Origin: Pseudomonas psychrophila
Lineage (GTDB): Bacteria; Pseudomonadota; Gammaproteobacteria; Pseudomonadales; Pseudomonadaceae
Direction of reading: 5' to 3'
Assembly: GCF_001043005.1 (NCBI RefSeq)
Contig: NZ_JYKZ01000006.1
Location: 238,847-302,846, forward strand
Length of the DNA: 64,000 nt
Below are positions 27,996 through 36,549 of this stretch, piece by piece; the first letter of the stretch is position 1; every line of letters begins with the position of its first letter. A program made the translations under genes and the position numbers. A model generated the notes under the pieces. That model saw nothing but the letters and a program-made list of their open reading frames with translations. It had not been told where the DNA came from and did no database searches.

Positions 27996-28514
27996 TCAGG
28001 TTTTAAGGTGGATGCTGAATCCCATCGGCACCGGACCAAAGTTCCTAGCAATCTCCAGTTTGTTGGCGTGTGCCGCAGCCATTGTAGTGATGCAAGCGTC
28101 GATACTTCCTTGCGCGCACTGCAGGGCCGCCTCACTGTTCGATGTGCACAGAACTATATCCGGGGAGGAGCCTAACGCTTTAAGTTGGTTCAGCAGGCTG
28201 ACGGGGGCGGGGTGCGATCCAATACGGTTAATCGTATGGCTCTGGTTTGTGGCGAAAACCATATCGTGAGTATCCATCAAGTGGTGGTCCACAAGCTTCA
28301 AACAGTCGAGGTGACGAAACACCAGTTCATGCAGTTGTGGGTACACGATACAGCCCATCAAGACACCAGGCTCGGGCGAGCTCAGCAAATCGTCCAGAGC
28401 ATCCTCGAGGGTCGTGCGAAGATTTATTTGGCCGGACCAGTGTTGTTTTTCCATGTACTGGTGGGCTGCTTTTTCACAGTTTGTTCCGGCAGGTCCAAGC
28501 GTATATATATTCAT
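27996..28514 (-). CDS. BacA/AerD-type prephenate decarboxylase homologue
   Basis: This 172-residue protein has the prephenate dehydratase-like fold. It opens with MNIYTLGPAGTNCEKAA, comparable to the YLGPEGTFSE start of PheA, and continues with SHPAPVSLLNQLKALG and SNSEAALQCAQGSIDACITT. The TRF motif needed for dehydration in PheA is absent. The C-terminus instead reads GPVPMGFSIHL, close to SIPMSWSLF of BacA. BacA, AerD and SalX decarboxylate prephenate without aromatisation to give dihydro-4-hydroxyphenylpyruvate. Sitting between an RraA-like gene and a cupin, it most likely does this step. No ACT regulatory domain is present. An upstream TTG (28520) is a possible alternative start. Confidence 0.78.
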   Translation of the reverse strand: MNIYTLGPAGTNCEKAAHQYMEKQHWSGQINLRTTLEDALDDLLSSPEPGVLMGCIVYPQLHELVFRHLDCLKLVDHHLMDTHDMVFATNQSHTINRIGSHPAPVSLLNQLKALGSSPDIVLCTSNSEAALQCAQGSIDACITTMAAAHANKLEIARNFGPVPMGFSIHLKT

Positions 28515-28547
28515 GCCCAACTATTCCTTGTAGGGATGGTGAATGAT

Positions 28548-29243
28548 TTAGATGCGGTTGCGTTCTTCTACCAAGGTGATCAAACTCCGTGTGTCATGTT
28601 TGTCATGCAGGATGTCTAAAATCTCCCTCTCTGTCTTCTCGATCTCGAGTGCCAGGTAAACGATGTCTTTCAATACATCAGGCGGCAGTATGACTGTCCC
28701 GTTGGCATCCGAAATGATGACGTCTTTTGTCTTTATCAGGCAGCCGTCAATCATGCAGCTGTCACCCACGGACTTGACCCGATAGCTGCCTTGGGTATCC
28801 ACGGGGGTGAAGTTAGTGGCAAGGACTGGCATCGCAAGGGCTTTTAATTCCGATACGTCGCGTACAGCGCCACCCAGCACGACGCCTTCGAAACCCAGTT
28901 TAGCGAAATAACTGCAACTCAGACCTCCGGCGAGCGCCTCTTCCTTTATTAAGTGGCCTCCACCGGCCACATAAACAAGGCCGTCGGCAGAGTGTATGTC
29001 TGGAACCAGGAAGTTTTTTACTTGGTGCCATGTAGACGGTTGAGACTCAGAGATATTGCCTGTTTTTCTAACGCGCTCCCACTCTATCGTATAGGCTTCG
29101 CCCACAAAGTAGTGCTGTTCGGTATTGACTGATTTTATGCTTCGGCAAATAACGCTTCCGATGCCTTTGGCGTCCATGATGTCTGCAAAAGTAGAAGTGC
29201 TTATCTTGTTGGATTTTATAAGTTCAGTAAGGCTCTTGTTCAC
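28548..29243 (-). CDS. RraA / HMG-aldolase family protein
   Basis: This 231-residue protein resembles the RraA-like family, which includes 4-hydroxy-4-methyl-2-oxoglutarate aldolases, oxaloacetate decarboxylases and RNase E regulator RraA. The family signature is GFEGVVLGGAVRDVSEL, followed by MPVLATNFTPVDTQG. A C-terminal helical extension is longer than in RraA itself. The GTG start (MNKSLTELIKS) has AAGGAAA 7 bases upstream; an ATG at 29273 would give ten extra residues. It is first in a tight operon with the BacA-like and cupin genes, 33 bp before the former. A C-C lyase or decarboxylase role on a related keto acid is an inference. Confidence 0.8.
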   Translation of the reverse strand: MNKSLTELIKSNKISTSTFADIMDAKGIGSVICRSIKSVNTEQHYFVGEAYTIEWERVRKTGNISESQPSTWHQVKNFLVPDIHSADGLVYVAGGGHLIKEEALAGGLSCSYFAKLGFEGVVLGGAVRDVSELKALAMPVLATNFTPVDTQGSYRVKSVGDSCMIDGCLIKTKDVIISDANGTVILPPDVLKDIVYLALEIEKTEREILDILHDKHDTRSLITLVEERNRI

Positions 29244-29325
29244 GTAAATTTCCTTTTTAAGTGAATTGTCCATGTGTCTTGTTTGAATGCTCGAGGTGCC
29301 GTGGGAATGCAAGTGAAGCGCTGTA

Positions 29326-29354
29326 TTTGTATTGGCTTGTGTTCGGGAAGTCAA
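29326..29354 (-). promoter_or_regulatory. Candidate sigma-70 promoter of the RraA-BacA-cupin operon
   Basis: On the minus strand TTGACT and TACAAA are separated by exactly 17 bases, about 80 bp before the GTG start. The -10 matches the consensus at four of six bases. The rest of 29355-29818 is AT-rich and contains no gene I trust. Confidence 0.4.
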
Positions 29355-29818
29355 GGATGAGCCGATTGATTGTCATATGATAAATCGGAATAACTAATCC
29401 TTGGTTTTTGAGGTGCGCAAACCAATTTTATTGCCTTAAACAAAAAAGCTCTACATGTTATAGCTGCTTGCATAGGTTTTATGAGGTGATGATTGATTGG
29501 AGTGCTATGTTGGAGGGGGTAGCGTAGCCGTTAGTTTGCATGAGGCCTGCTAAAGTTGATGCTCTGCGTGATAATCTTTATATGTTGATTGTACGATTTG
29601 TCGATTTTTTTACTATTGGGTCAATGGCAATGTTGGTGTTCTTTATTTCGCGTTTGTAATAGTCTTTCGCAAAAGAACCTGGCGCGCAGTGGTCGCGAGA
29701 AAAACTGCAAGTGGCTATTATATGAGGCCTGTATTTAAAAGAGCTGTATATCCGGCATCTTCATTCTGCAAGGCATCACTTTCAGCAAGGTGCGGGGTAT
29801 TGAAACTGAGGACCCACT

Positions 29819-30391
29819 GTGAAATTGACGCACGAAAGTCTGGTCAAAATAGCAATGAACAACCCTGTTAACGTGCAGATCTCTGAGCGGCTGCCTTTGT
29901 TGGGGCTGAACCAATGCATGCTGACAGCGGGTTGTTTATTTCAAGCCGTCTGGAATCATCATTCGAATCTGCCACCGGCATCAGGTGTGAAGGACTACGA
30001 CATTTTTTACTTTGACACGGACCTGTCCTGGGAGGCTGAGAACGGCGTTATTGTTCGAACCCGGCAGCTTTTCCAGGACCTGGACGTTAACGTTGATATC
30101 AAGAATCAGGCTCGTGTCCATCTATGGTACGGCGAACGGTTTGGCAGGGCTTATCCGCGACTTGAGTCGTCAAGAGACGGCGTTGATCGCTACCTTGTTG
30201 CCGGTACGTGTATTGGTTTGGTCCCTGAGACGGGTGAGGTGTATGCACCCTACGGACTGGATGATGTGGCACTGGGGCTTCTACGCCCCAATCCCAGAAA
30301 TCTGCAACCTGACTTGTTCACACAGAAAGCCAGAAGCTATCAAGCGCGCTGGCCGTGGTTGCGGATCGTTGAGTCCAGCTCACATGGCTAG
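29819..30391 (+). CDS. Nucleotidyltransferase family protein (DUF925)
   Basis: This 190-residue protein matches the NTP_transf_6 family (PF06042): it has KDYDIFYFDTDLSWEAE with the acidic metal-binding residues, then VHLWYGERFG and the C-terminal YAPYGLDDVALGLLRPNP. Members are nucleotidyltransferase-like proteins of unknown substrate. The GTG start has GAGG upstream. It stands alone between the AT-rich segment and cho. Confidence 0.88.
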   Translation: MKLTHESLVKIAMNNPVNVQISERLPLLGLNQCMLTAGCLFQAVWNHHSNLPPASGVKDYDIFYFDTDLSWEAENGVIVRTRQLFQDLDVNVDIKNQARVHLWYGERFGRAYPRLESSRDGVDRYLVAGTCIGLVPETGEVYAPYGLDDVALGLLRPNPRNLQPDLFTQKARSYQARWPWLRIVESSSHG

Positions 30392-30478
30392 ATTTTGAAG
30401 GTAAAACCCGTGGAGGAAACCGGAACACAACGATCGCACTCGGCTTGATTTCCACAGTAGCGGCAAGCAGACCGTCTT

Positions 30479-31318
30479 CTACGAAAGCAGGATGATGGTC
30501 GTGCTTTCTAACAGCACTGGTCGCACCAGAATCTTGTAGCAGTCGGCATCGAATGCTTGCCCCGTGAGCTTGGGGGCCTTTCTGGCATCAGCCTCGCAGG
30601 CGTAAGTCCCAATGTAACGCCAGCTGTCTACGACGTGGTATTCCTCGGCCTGCCCATGCCGTTCGTGCAAAGCGATTGGGCCGGGGAACGGCCAGTGATG
30701 CACTGCCCAGCGTTCTAAAGCAGCGAGCAAGCGTTCGGTATGCGCCTCATGACTTTCTGCGCCTTTGCAGGCCCCGGCGCACTTTCCAATTTGTGCCCTG
30801 AAGCAGGCGCGTCCCGAGGATTTATCAATCCCTAGCAGGGTATGGCAGAGGCGATGCTCGTCCGCAATCAGCATCAGAGCGTCGGTAGCCATTCGCCGGT
30901 TACGGAAAAGTCCGTACAGCTGAGGTCCTGTGCCAATCGCGGTGGTGTCGATGATCTCCAGCACCCCGTCGCGAATACGCAGCGAACACAGGCGTTGCTG
31001 ACGACGAAGCCGCTTGTTCTTCAAGGGTTGCAGTTCTTTGATCAGTCGGGATTCAAGCAGCAGGGCGCCTATTTCCCCTGCGGTTTGCTGGTACTCGATT
31101 CGTTGCGCCTGGCGCAGCATTCTGGCTTCTTCGGGCGCGCGCAGGTGGGCAAGCAGTCGGCTGCGAATATCGATGCTTTTGCCGATATAAAGCGGTATCG
31201 AATCGCCTTCAGCGTAAAAGAAATAGACCCCTGGCGCCCGGGGAGCAGCTTCGACCTGAGCACGCAGGTGCGATGGGTATTCATAAATAAGGTCTGGGCG
31301 AGCAGGGGGGGCGGGCAT
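30479..31318 (-). CDS. cho: Cho endonuclease (UvrC-like, GIY-YIG)
   Basis: This 279-residue protein matches Cho, the UvrC homologue that makes the 3' incision at some UvrAB-bound lesions. The GIY-YIG nuclease domain is at about 28-105 (GVYFFYAE, then PLYIGKSIDIRSRL, and the Glu in IGALLLESRLIKE). A Cys-containing segment (IGKCAGACKG) follows. In E. coli cho is SOS-induced; I do not see a convincing LexA box in the 100 bp upstream. Confidence 0.9.
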   Translation of the reverse strand: MPAPPARPDLIYEYPSHLRAQVEAAPRAPGVYFFYAEGDSIPLYIGKSIDIRSRLLAHLRAPEEARMLRQAQRIEYQQTAGEIGALLLESRLIKELQPLKNKRLRRQQRLCSLRIRDGVLEIIDTTAIGTGPQLYGLFRNRRMATDALMLIADEHRLCHTLLGIDKSSGRACFRAQIGKCAGACKGAESHEAHTERLLAALERWAVHHWPFPGPIALHERHGQAEEYHVVDSWRYIGTYACEADARKAPKLTGQAFDADCYKILVRPVLLESTTIILLS

Positions 31319-31419
31319 ACCGGAAACCTTCGTGGCGGATCAGTGTGGCTGTTAGCCAGATCATCGATCTTCAGACACTTATCTGATTGGCTAGTTTCGA
31401 CACCACGCGGTCTACCCGT

Positions 31420-31920
31420 TTATGCAACGTAAGAAAACACGGCATAAACAGAACCCTTGAATGAAAACGATGCAACTTGATTCATGCCCATTTTCACGTG
31501 CGCGCGCAGTGAGGGTTCGTTGTCCTGACGGATGAAAAGAATCCCCTCACGGCCTGGTTCAAGGCGCTTCAGGGCGGCGAACATTTTTTGCGCCAAGCCC
31601 TTGCCACGTTCCTCCTCGCCAACACAGACCGGACCATAGACATAGGCCTCAGGGGTGCCTTGATAGGCGTCGAACATGGCTTTTACGATGGGTATATCCG
31701 CATTCATTGTCCGGCTGGTGCTCATCAAAAAGCCGGTTACGTGGGCGCCGCGCCGGGCAACGATTAACGGCATTTCTTGCATCATGGCTGCGATACGCGA
31801 GCGGGGCAGGCTTGCAGACAGTGAGCCGCCACGGGCTGTCTGATTAGCTTCTTGAAGCTCAAGAATGCCGTCCAGATCGCTCTCGACAGCCGTACTGACA
31901 ATGCTTTCATACTCGGTCAT
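31420..31920 (-). CDS. GNAT-family N-acetyltransferase
   Basis: This 166-residue GNAT enzyme has the acetyl-CoA-binding strand and loop YGPVCVGEEERGKGLAQKMF and a C-terminal MGMNQVASFSFKG region. GGAG precedes the ATG at 31920. The substrate is unknown. It is not clearly linked to cho, which lies about 100 bp downstream on the same strand. Confidence 0.9.
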   Translation of the reverse strand: MTEYESIVSTAVESDLDGILELQEANQTARGGSLSASLPRSRIAAMMQEMPLIVARRGAHVTGFLMSTSRTMNADIPIVKAMFDAYQGTPEAYVYGPVCVGEEERGKGLAQKMFAALKRLEPGREGILFIRQDNEPSLRAHVKMGMNQVASFSFKGSVYAVFSYVA

Positions 31921-32060
31921 GGGTACTTCTCCGTCAGTTTTAAAAAATTACAAGCCGAGCCTCAAGGCAGCGAGCCCCTGGTCTGCGCTCGAAACAGCCA
32001 GGTGCTTGAGCAAATGGCGGTGAGCTAGAATGCCGGGGCCATAGATCTCAAGGACGCGCT

Positions 32061-32543
32061 ATGAAAATACACCACCGGCCTGTGAAAGCGGATGACATCA
32101 AAACAATCTGCGGCCTTCCTCAGGGCGCTCAGGAACTGTTTTATATGTTCCCAAAAGCGCAATACCCACTGACGGAGTCACAAATGGCCGACGCGATTGC
32201 GCAGCGGTTCGATTCAACGATTTTCGAAGCCGATAATAGAGTTGTCGGTTTTGCCAACTTCTATCGGGCTGAGCCGGGCGGGACTTGCTGTATCGGCAAT
32301 GTCATCGTTGCCCCGCAGGCGCGATGCAAAGGTGTGGCGAGCTTCATTGTGGAGACGATGACAGCGCTGGCGTTCGACCGATACGACGCCTCTGAAGTAC
32401 AGCTCTCGTGTTTCAACGGTAATACTGCGGGCTTGCTGCTTTATCCAAAGCTGGGATTCCAGCCCTTTGCTATCGAAGAGCGAGCTTCACCGGAGGGCGA
32501 CAGATTGGCGCTGATCCATATGACCCGCAGAAGGGCAGGCTGA
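32061..32543 (+). CDS. GNAT-family N-acetyltransferase
   Basis: This 160-residue GNAT enzyme has IGNVIVAPQARCKGVASFIVE as the acetyl-CoA loop (the usual glutamine is present, the usual R-G-x-G is RCKG) and LLLYPKLGFQPF near the C-terminus. It is transcribed alone, divergently from the preceding GNAT gene. The substrate is unknown. Confidence 0.9.
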   Translation: MKIHHRPVKADDIKTICGLPQGAQELFYMFPKAQYPLTESQMADAIAQRFDSTIFEADNRVVGFANFYRAEPGGTCCIGNVIVAPQARCKGVASFIVETMTALAFDRYDASEVQLSCFNGNTAGLLLYPKLGFQPFAIEERASPEGDRLALIHMTRRRAG

Positions 32544-32583
32544 AGAGATCGGCCAGTGGTGAAGGTAATGCTGACAGTACATC

Positions 32584-32672
32584 TGTGGGGCCGAGCCTGC
32601 TCGCGAAGATCGGTGTTGACTGGGGATAGCCGAGGCGCTTTTACAGTCTTCGCGAGCGGGCTCGGCACCACA
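32584..32672. repeat. REPIN (inverted REP pair)
   Basis: Two REP arms in inverted orientation (32584-32609 and 32647-32672) with a GGCCGAGCCTGCTCGCGAAGA core are separated by 37 bases. It lies in the gap between the GNAT gene and tRNA-Gln; the rest of that gap is AT-rich and contains no gene. Confidence 0.9.
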
Positions 32673-32919
32673 GTTGAGGTGTCACGGATTTTTAGTGGGG
32701 TGGCCCGCATTACGGCCAAAAGGGCTTAATTTTGCCCCGAGAACCACTAAGTAGCTGTTTTTGAATAAATTTATTTAAAAAGTGCTTCCCCAATCCAAAG
32801 AGTGTTGGTATATTTGCGCCCGTTCTTGCAGCGAACCCTTACAGGCTCGCAGCAAATGGCGACATTTGCAGGCTGCAAGCATCAGTAAAAGAGTGCCAGG
32901 CACTCATCGCTACAGATAC

Positions 32920-32994
32920 AGGGGCGTCGCCAAGCGGTAAGGCAGCAGGTTTTGATCCTGCCATGCGTTGGTTCAAATCCAGCCGCCCCTGCCA
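32920..32994 (+). tRNA. tRNA-Gln (anticodon UUG)
   Basis: The 75-base gene folds as a cloverleaf. Acceptor arms AGGGGCG and CGCCCCT pair over 7 bp. The anticodon stem GCAGG/CCTGC encloses the loop TTTTGAT, giving anticodon UUG. The T-loop is GTTCAAATC, and the CCA end is encoded. The anticodon reads CAA and, by wobble, CAG. No other tRNA is beside it. Confidence 0.97.
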
Positions 32995-33106
32995 TTTTCA
33001 AGAGTTCATCCGCAACGTGATGGATATCTTCATGTTCAGCGTCAACGCCATCGGGCCTGACGCGCACTTATCAGCAAACAATCCTTCTGCTTCAACGTCT
33101 TCTGCG

Positions 33107-33133
33107 TGCCATGCCGGCTCATGCAGCATGGCA
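33107..33133. terminator. Hairpin downstream of the amidase operon
   Basis: TGCCATGC and GCATGGCA form an 8-bp perfect stem with an 11-base loop, 15 bp beyond the amidase stop. It has no T-run on the operon strand, so its role as a terminator is uncertain. Confidence 0.4.
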
Positions 33134-33147
33134 ACGTTTTGCCCGGA

Positions 33148-34560
33148 TCAGTCCTGGCCGTTTTTCGGCACCAAGGGGTGTGTGGCCGGGAAGTGTTGTT
33201 CATACGCCCGGCAGACCCGCAGCACCTGATCATCCGCAAACCGTGCAGCCACCACTTGCAACCCCACCGGCAAGCCGTTTTGAGCCAGGCCGCACGGGAT
33301 TGACGCCGCCGGTTGCTGAGTCAGGTTGAAGGGGTAGCTGAAGGGCGTCCAGTGCATCCACTCGGTAGAGGCCGAATCCGGCGGTACGTTATGCCCGGCG
33401 GCAAACGCCGTGATGGGCAGCATCGGTGAGACCAGCACATCGTAGCGCTCATGGAACGTCGCCATCTGTGCCACCAAAGCCGCTCGTGCTTCCAGGGCTG
33501 CGCTGTATTCGCTCAACGTGATGCGTTCACCTAGCGACGCAATGCGTTGCAAGCCTGGGTCGAGCAAGGCGCGCTGGCTGCTGTCGAGTTGTCCGGCCAG
33601 GCGGGCGGCACCTGCAAACCACAGGGTATTGAACGTATCCAGCGGATCACTGAACCCCGGGTCGATCTGCTCAACATGGGCTCCCAGCTCCACCAGCCGC
33701 TCGACGGCGCGAGCCACCACGCTGGCGACCTGCGGATCGACCCCCACATGGCCGAAGTCCGGGCTGTAAGCGATGCGCAGCCCTTTGAGGCTGTCACCTT
33801 CAGGCAGCCACGGCAGGCTGCGCGGTGCGCCGATCAAGCCGTCGCGAACGTCCGGTTGTGCCACGGTTTGCAGGATTAGCACGGCATCTTCCACCGTGCG
33901 GGTCATTGGTCCGAGGTGGGAGAGGATGGTCATCGAGCTGGAGGGCCACTGCGGCACATAGCCAAATGTCGGCTTGATGCCAAAGGTGCCAGTAAAGGCG
34001 CAGGGGATACGGATCGAACCGCCCGCGTCGCTGCCCTGGTGCAACACCCCCAGATTGAGTGACGCAGCGGCGGCTGCACCGCCCGAGGACCCGCCCGCAG
34101 TCAGGCGGGTGTCCCACGGATTGCGGGTGATGCCGTAAAGCGGGTTGTCGGTGACACCTTTCCAGCCGAATTCCGGGGTGGTGGTTTTGCCCAGCAGCAC
34201 GGCTCCGGCCTGGCGCATGAACGCCGTGAACGGTGCATCCACCTCCCACGGTCCCTGGGCCGATGTGGTGCGTGAGCCTTTACGCGTGGGCATGCCGCGG
34301 GTCAGGGTCAGGTCCTTGATCGATGACGGCACGCCATCCAGCGCGCCGCAGGGTTGGCCTTTCAACCAGCGCTGCTCGGATTCCCTGGCAGACTGCATCG
34401 CACCTTCGGGGTCCACGTGGCAGTAAGCGTTGACCGCCGGGTTGTAGCGCTCGATACGCAGCAAGGCATCTTCAGTGACTTCTACCGGCGACAGGCTCTT
34501 GTCGCGAAAGCGGCTCAGCAGTTCAACCGCGTTCATTTGCCCGATATCCGTCGTGCTCAT
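33148..34560 (-). CDS. Amidase (amidase signature family)
   Basis: This 470-residue amidase-signature enzyme hydrolyses an amide bond with a Ser-cisSer-Lys triad. Visible elements are the lysine in SSIKDLTL, the GGSSGGAAAA loop and the nucleophile region GSDAGGSIRIP. The ATG overlaps the stop of the upstream M20 hydrolase by four bases, so the two are co-translated. Being last in an operon with an ABC importer and an M20 hydrolase, it probably acts on a product or analogue of the imported compound. The substrate is unknown. Confidence 0.93.
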   Translation of the reverse strand: MSTTDIGQMNAVELLSRFRDKSLSPVEVTEDALLRIERYNPAVNAYCHVDPEGAMQSARESEQRWLKGQPCGALDGVPSSIKDLTLTRGMPTRKGSRTTSAQGPWEVDAPFTAFMRQAGAVLLGKTTTPEFGWKGVTDNPLYGITRNPWDTRLTAGGSSGGAAAAASLNLGVLHQGSDAGGSIRIPCAFTGTFGIKPTFGYVPQWPSSSMTILSHLGPMTRTVEDAVLILQTVAQPDVRDGLIGAPRSLPWLPEGDSLKGLRIAYSPDFGHVGVDPQVASVVARAVERLVELGAHVEQIDPGFSDPLDTFNTLWFAGAARLAGQLDSSQRALLDPGLQRIASLGERITLSEYSAALEARAALVAQMATFHERYDVLVSPMLPITAFAAGHNVPPDSASTEWMHWTPFSYPFNLTQQPAASIPCGLAQNGLPVGLQVVAARFADDQVLRVCRAYEQHFPATHPLVPKNGQD

Positions 34561-35837
34561 TGTGCAGCTCCTGCTTGCGCGGCATTGACCATTGCCCGCA
34601 GTAATACGGCGCACCCGTCAGCCAGATCCTGAGGCGCAGCATTTTCGATTTCGTTGTGGCTGATGCCACCTTCACAGGGTACGAAGATCATCCCGGCGGG
34701 GCCCAACTCAGCGATGAAAATCGCGTCATGGCCAGCGCCGCTGACGATGTCCATATGGCTCAGGCCCAGCTGTTGCGCGCCCTGGCGCACGGCGTCGATG
34801 CAGGCGGGGTTGAAGTCCAAGGGCGGGAAATCTGCAGTAGGTGTCAGCTCGAAACTCAGCCCATGCTCGGTGCACGCGACGTCAATAGCCTCGCGGACCT
34901 CATTGACCATCGCTTGCAACCGGTCGGTATGCAAATGCCGCAGGTCGATGGTCATGTGCACCTGCCCCGGGATTACATTGCGCGAACCCGGGTGCAGGGT
35001 CAGGCAGCCGACAGTACCGCAGGCGTGGGGTTGATGCTGATGGGCAATACGGTTCACGGCGCTGACCACATGTGCGGCGCCCACCAGCGCATCCTTGCGC
35101 AAATGCATCGGTGTTGGGCCCGCATGGGCTTCGACGCCGGTCAGGGTCAGGTCAAACCACTTCTGCCCCAGGCATCCCATCACCACACCCAAGGTGATGT
35201 TGCGGTCTTCCAGCACCGGACCTTGCTCGATATGCGCTTCAAAATAGGCCCCAACCGGATGGCCGAGTACTGCACGGCTACCGGCGTAACCAATGCGCTG
35301 CAACTCCGCACCCACTGACAGGCCTTGCTCATCCTGTTTGCTCAGGGTCTCGTCGAGGTCGAATTTACCGGCGAAAACTCCAGACCCCATCATGCACGGC
35401 GGGAAGCGCGAGCCTTCTTCATTGGTCCATACCACCACTTCGATCGGGGCCTCGGTGCTCAAATTCAGGTCATTGAGGGTGCGAATCACCTCCAGCCCGG
35501 CCATAACGCCATAACACCCGTCGAACTTGCCGCCTGTGGGCTGGGTATCGATATGGCTGCCGGTCATCACCGGTGGCAGGTGCGGTTGGCGACCGGCGCG
35601 ACGGGCAAAAATATTGCCGATGGCATCAACCGTGACGGTGCAACCGGCTTCTTCGCACCATTGCACAAACAGGTCACGGGCCTGACGGTCGAGGTCGGTC
35701 AGGGCCAGGCGGCATACACCGCCCTTGGCTGTGGCGCCGAGTTGCGCCAGGTCCATCAGCGATTGCCACAAGCGATCGCGGTTGATCAATGGCGCGTTGC
35801 TGTTGAAAAGGTCGGATAACAGGATTGGACTGTTCAT
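34557..35837 (-). CDS. M20-family Zn-dependent hydrolase (N-carbamoyl-amino acid / allantoate amidohydrolase type)
   Basis: This 426-residue metallo-hydrolase resembles the hydantoinase/carbamoylase group that includes N-carbamoyl-L-amino acid hydrolases and allantoate amidohydrolase. Metal-binding motifs are GSHIDTQPTGGKFDG and VWTNEEGSRFPP, and a later SGAGHDAIF carries a histidine-aspartate pair. The ATG start was preferred; a GTG two codons upstream is possible. It is followed by the amidase with an ATGA overlap and preceded by the Liv-type ATPase gene, suggesting that it cleaves the imported ureido or amide compound. Confidence 0.92.
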   Translation of the reverse strand: MNSPILLSDLFNSNAPLINRDRLWQSLMDLAQLGATAKGGVCRLALTDLDRQARDLFVQWCEEAGCTVTVDAIGNIFARRAGRQPHLPPVMTGSHIDTQPTGGKFDGCYGVMAGLEVIRTLNDLNLSTEAPIEVVVWTNEEGSRFPPCMMGSGVFAGKFDLDETLSKQDEQGLSVGAELQRIGYAGSRAVLGHPVGAYFEAHIEQGPVLEDRNITLGVVMGCLGQKWFDLTLTGVEAHAGPTPMHLRKDALVGAAHVVSAVNRIAHQHQPHACGTVGCLTLHPGSRNVIPGQVHMTIDLRHLHTDRLQAMVNEVREAIDVACTEHGLSFELTPTADFPPLDFNPACIDAVRQGAQQLGLSHMDIVSGAGHDAIFIAELGPAGMIFVPCEGGISHNEIENAAPQDLADGCAVLLRAMVNAAQAGAAQ

Positions 35838-35853
35838 TGACACAAATCTCCCT

Positions 35854-36549
35854 TCAGGCGCTCAGGGCCAGGTAACGGTTCTTGATGGTCGGGTTGGCGC
35901 GAAAATCGGCGGCGCTGCCTTCATACACCACACGGCCTTGCTCCAGTACGTAATGGCGGTCGGCCAGTTTGTCGCAGACCATCAGGTTCTGTTCCACCAG
36001 CAGCACAGGCAGACCATCGTCCTTGATCTTGCGCAGGATTTTTACCAACTCGTCGACGATCACCGGGGCCAGGCCTTCGGTGGGTTCATCGAGGATCAGC
36101 AGCTTGGGGTCATTGAGCAGCGCCCGAGCGATGGCGAGCATTTGCTGCTCGCCGCCAGACAGCGCATGACCGGCATTTTTTCGCCGTTCCTTGAGGCGCG
36201 GGAACATGGTGTACACATCCTCCAGCTGCCAGCGGCTGGTTTTGCGTTGCGCAATGCGCAGGTTCTCCTCGACGCTCAGCAGGCGGAAGATCCCGCGATG
36301 CTCCGGCACGAGCGCCAGCCCTTCACGGGCGATCTCGAAGATCTTGCGCCCGACCATATCCTGGCCGTTGAAGAGGATCTGGCCTTGACGCGGGCAAATG
36401 ATCCCCAAAATGCTGCGCAACGTTGTGGTTTTGCCCGCACCGTTACGGCCCAGCAGCGTCACCAGTTCCCCGGGGTTGACCTGCAGCGAGACGCCTTCAA
36501 GGACATGGCTTTTGTCGTAATAGGAATGGATATTCTCGACGGTCAGCAT
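35854..36549 (-). CDS. livF: Liv-type ABC transporter ATP-binding protein (LivF-like)
   Basis: This 231-residue ATPase has Walker A GRNGAGKTTTL, the signature LSGGEQQMLAIARALL and Walker B LLILDEP followed by TEGLAP, which is typical of LivF. It begins at the stop of the LivG-like gene (one-base overlap). It is the last transporter gene before the M20 hydrolase. Confidence 0.95.
   Translation of the reverse strand: MLTVENIHSYYDKSHVLEGVSLQVNPGELVTLLGRNGAGKTTTLRSILGIICPRQGQILFNGQDMVGRKIFEIAREGLALVPEHRGIFRLLSVEENLRIAQRKTSRWQLEDVYTMFPRLKERRKNAGHALSGGEQQMLAIARALLNDPKLLILDEPTEGLAPVIVDELVKILRKIKDDGLPVLLVEQNLMVCDKLADRHYVLEQGRVVYEGSAADFRANPTIKNRYLALSA

Noticed and set aside
27996..28514. Prephenate dehydratase (PheA) assignment
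   Set aside because: The essential TRF motif is absent and the C-terminus has the BacA-type PM-x-FS ending instead; the ACT domain is also missing.
32882..33067. Antisense reading frame containing GFEPTHGRIKTCC over the tRNA-Gln gene
   Set aside because: This is the well-known artefact of translating the complement of a tRNA gene; the tRNA on the plus strand explains it.
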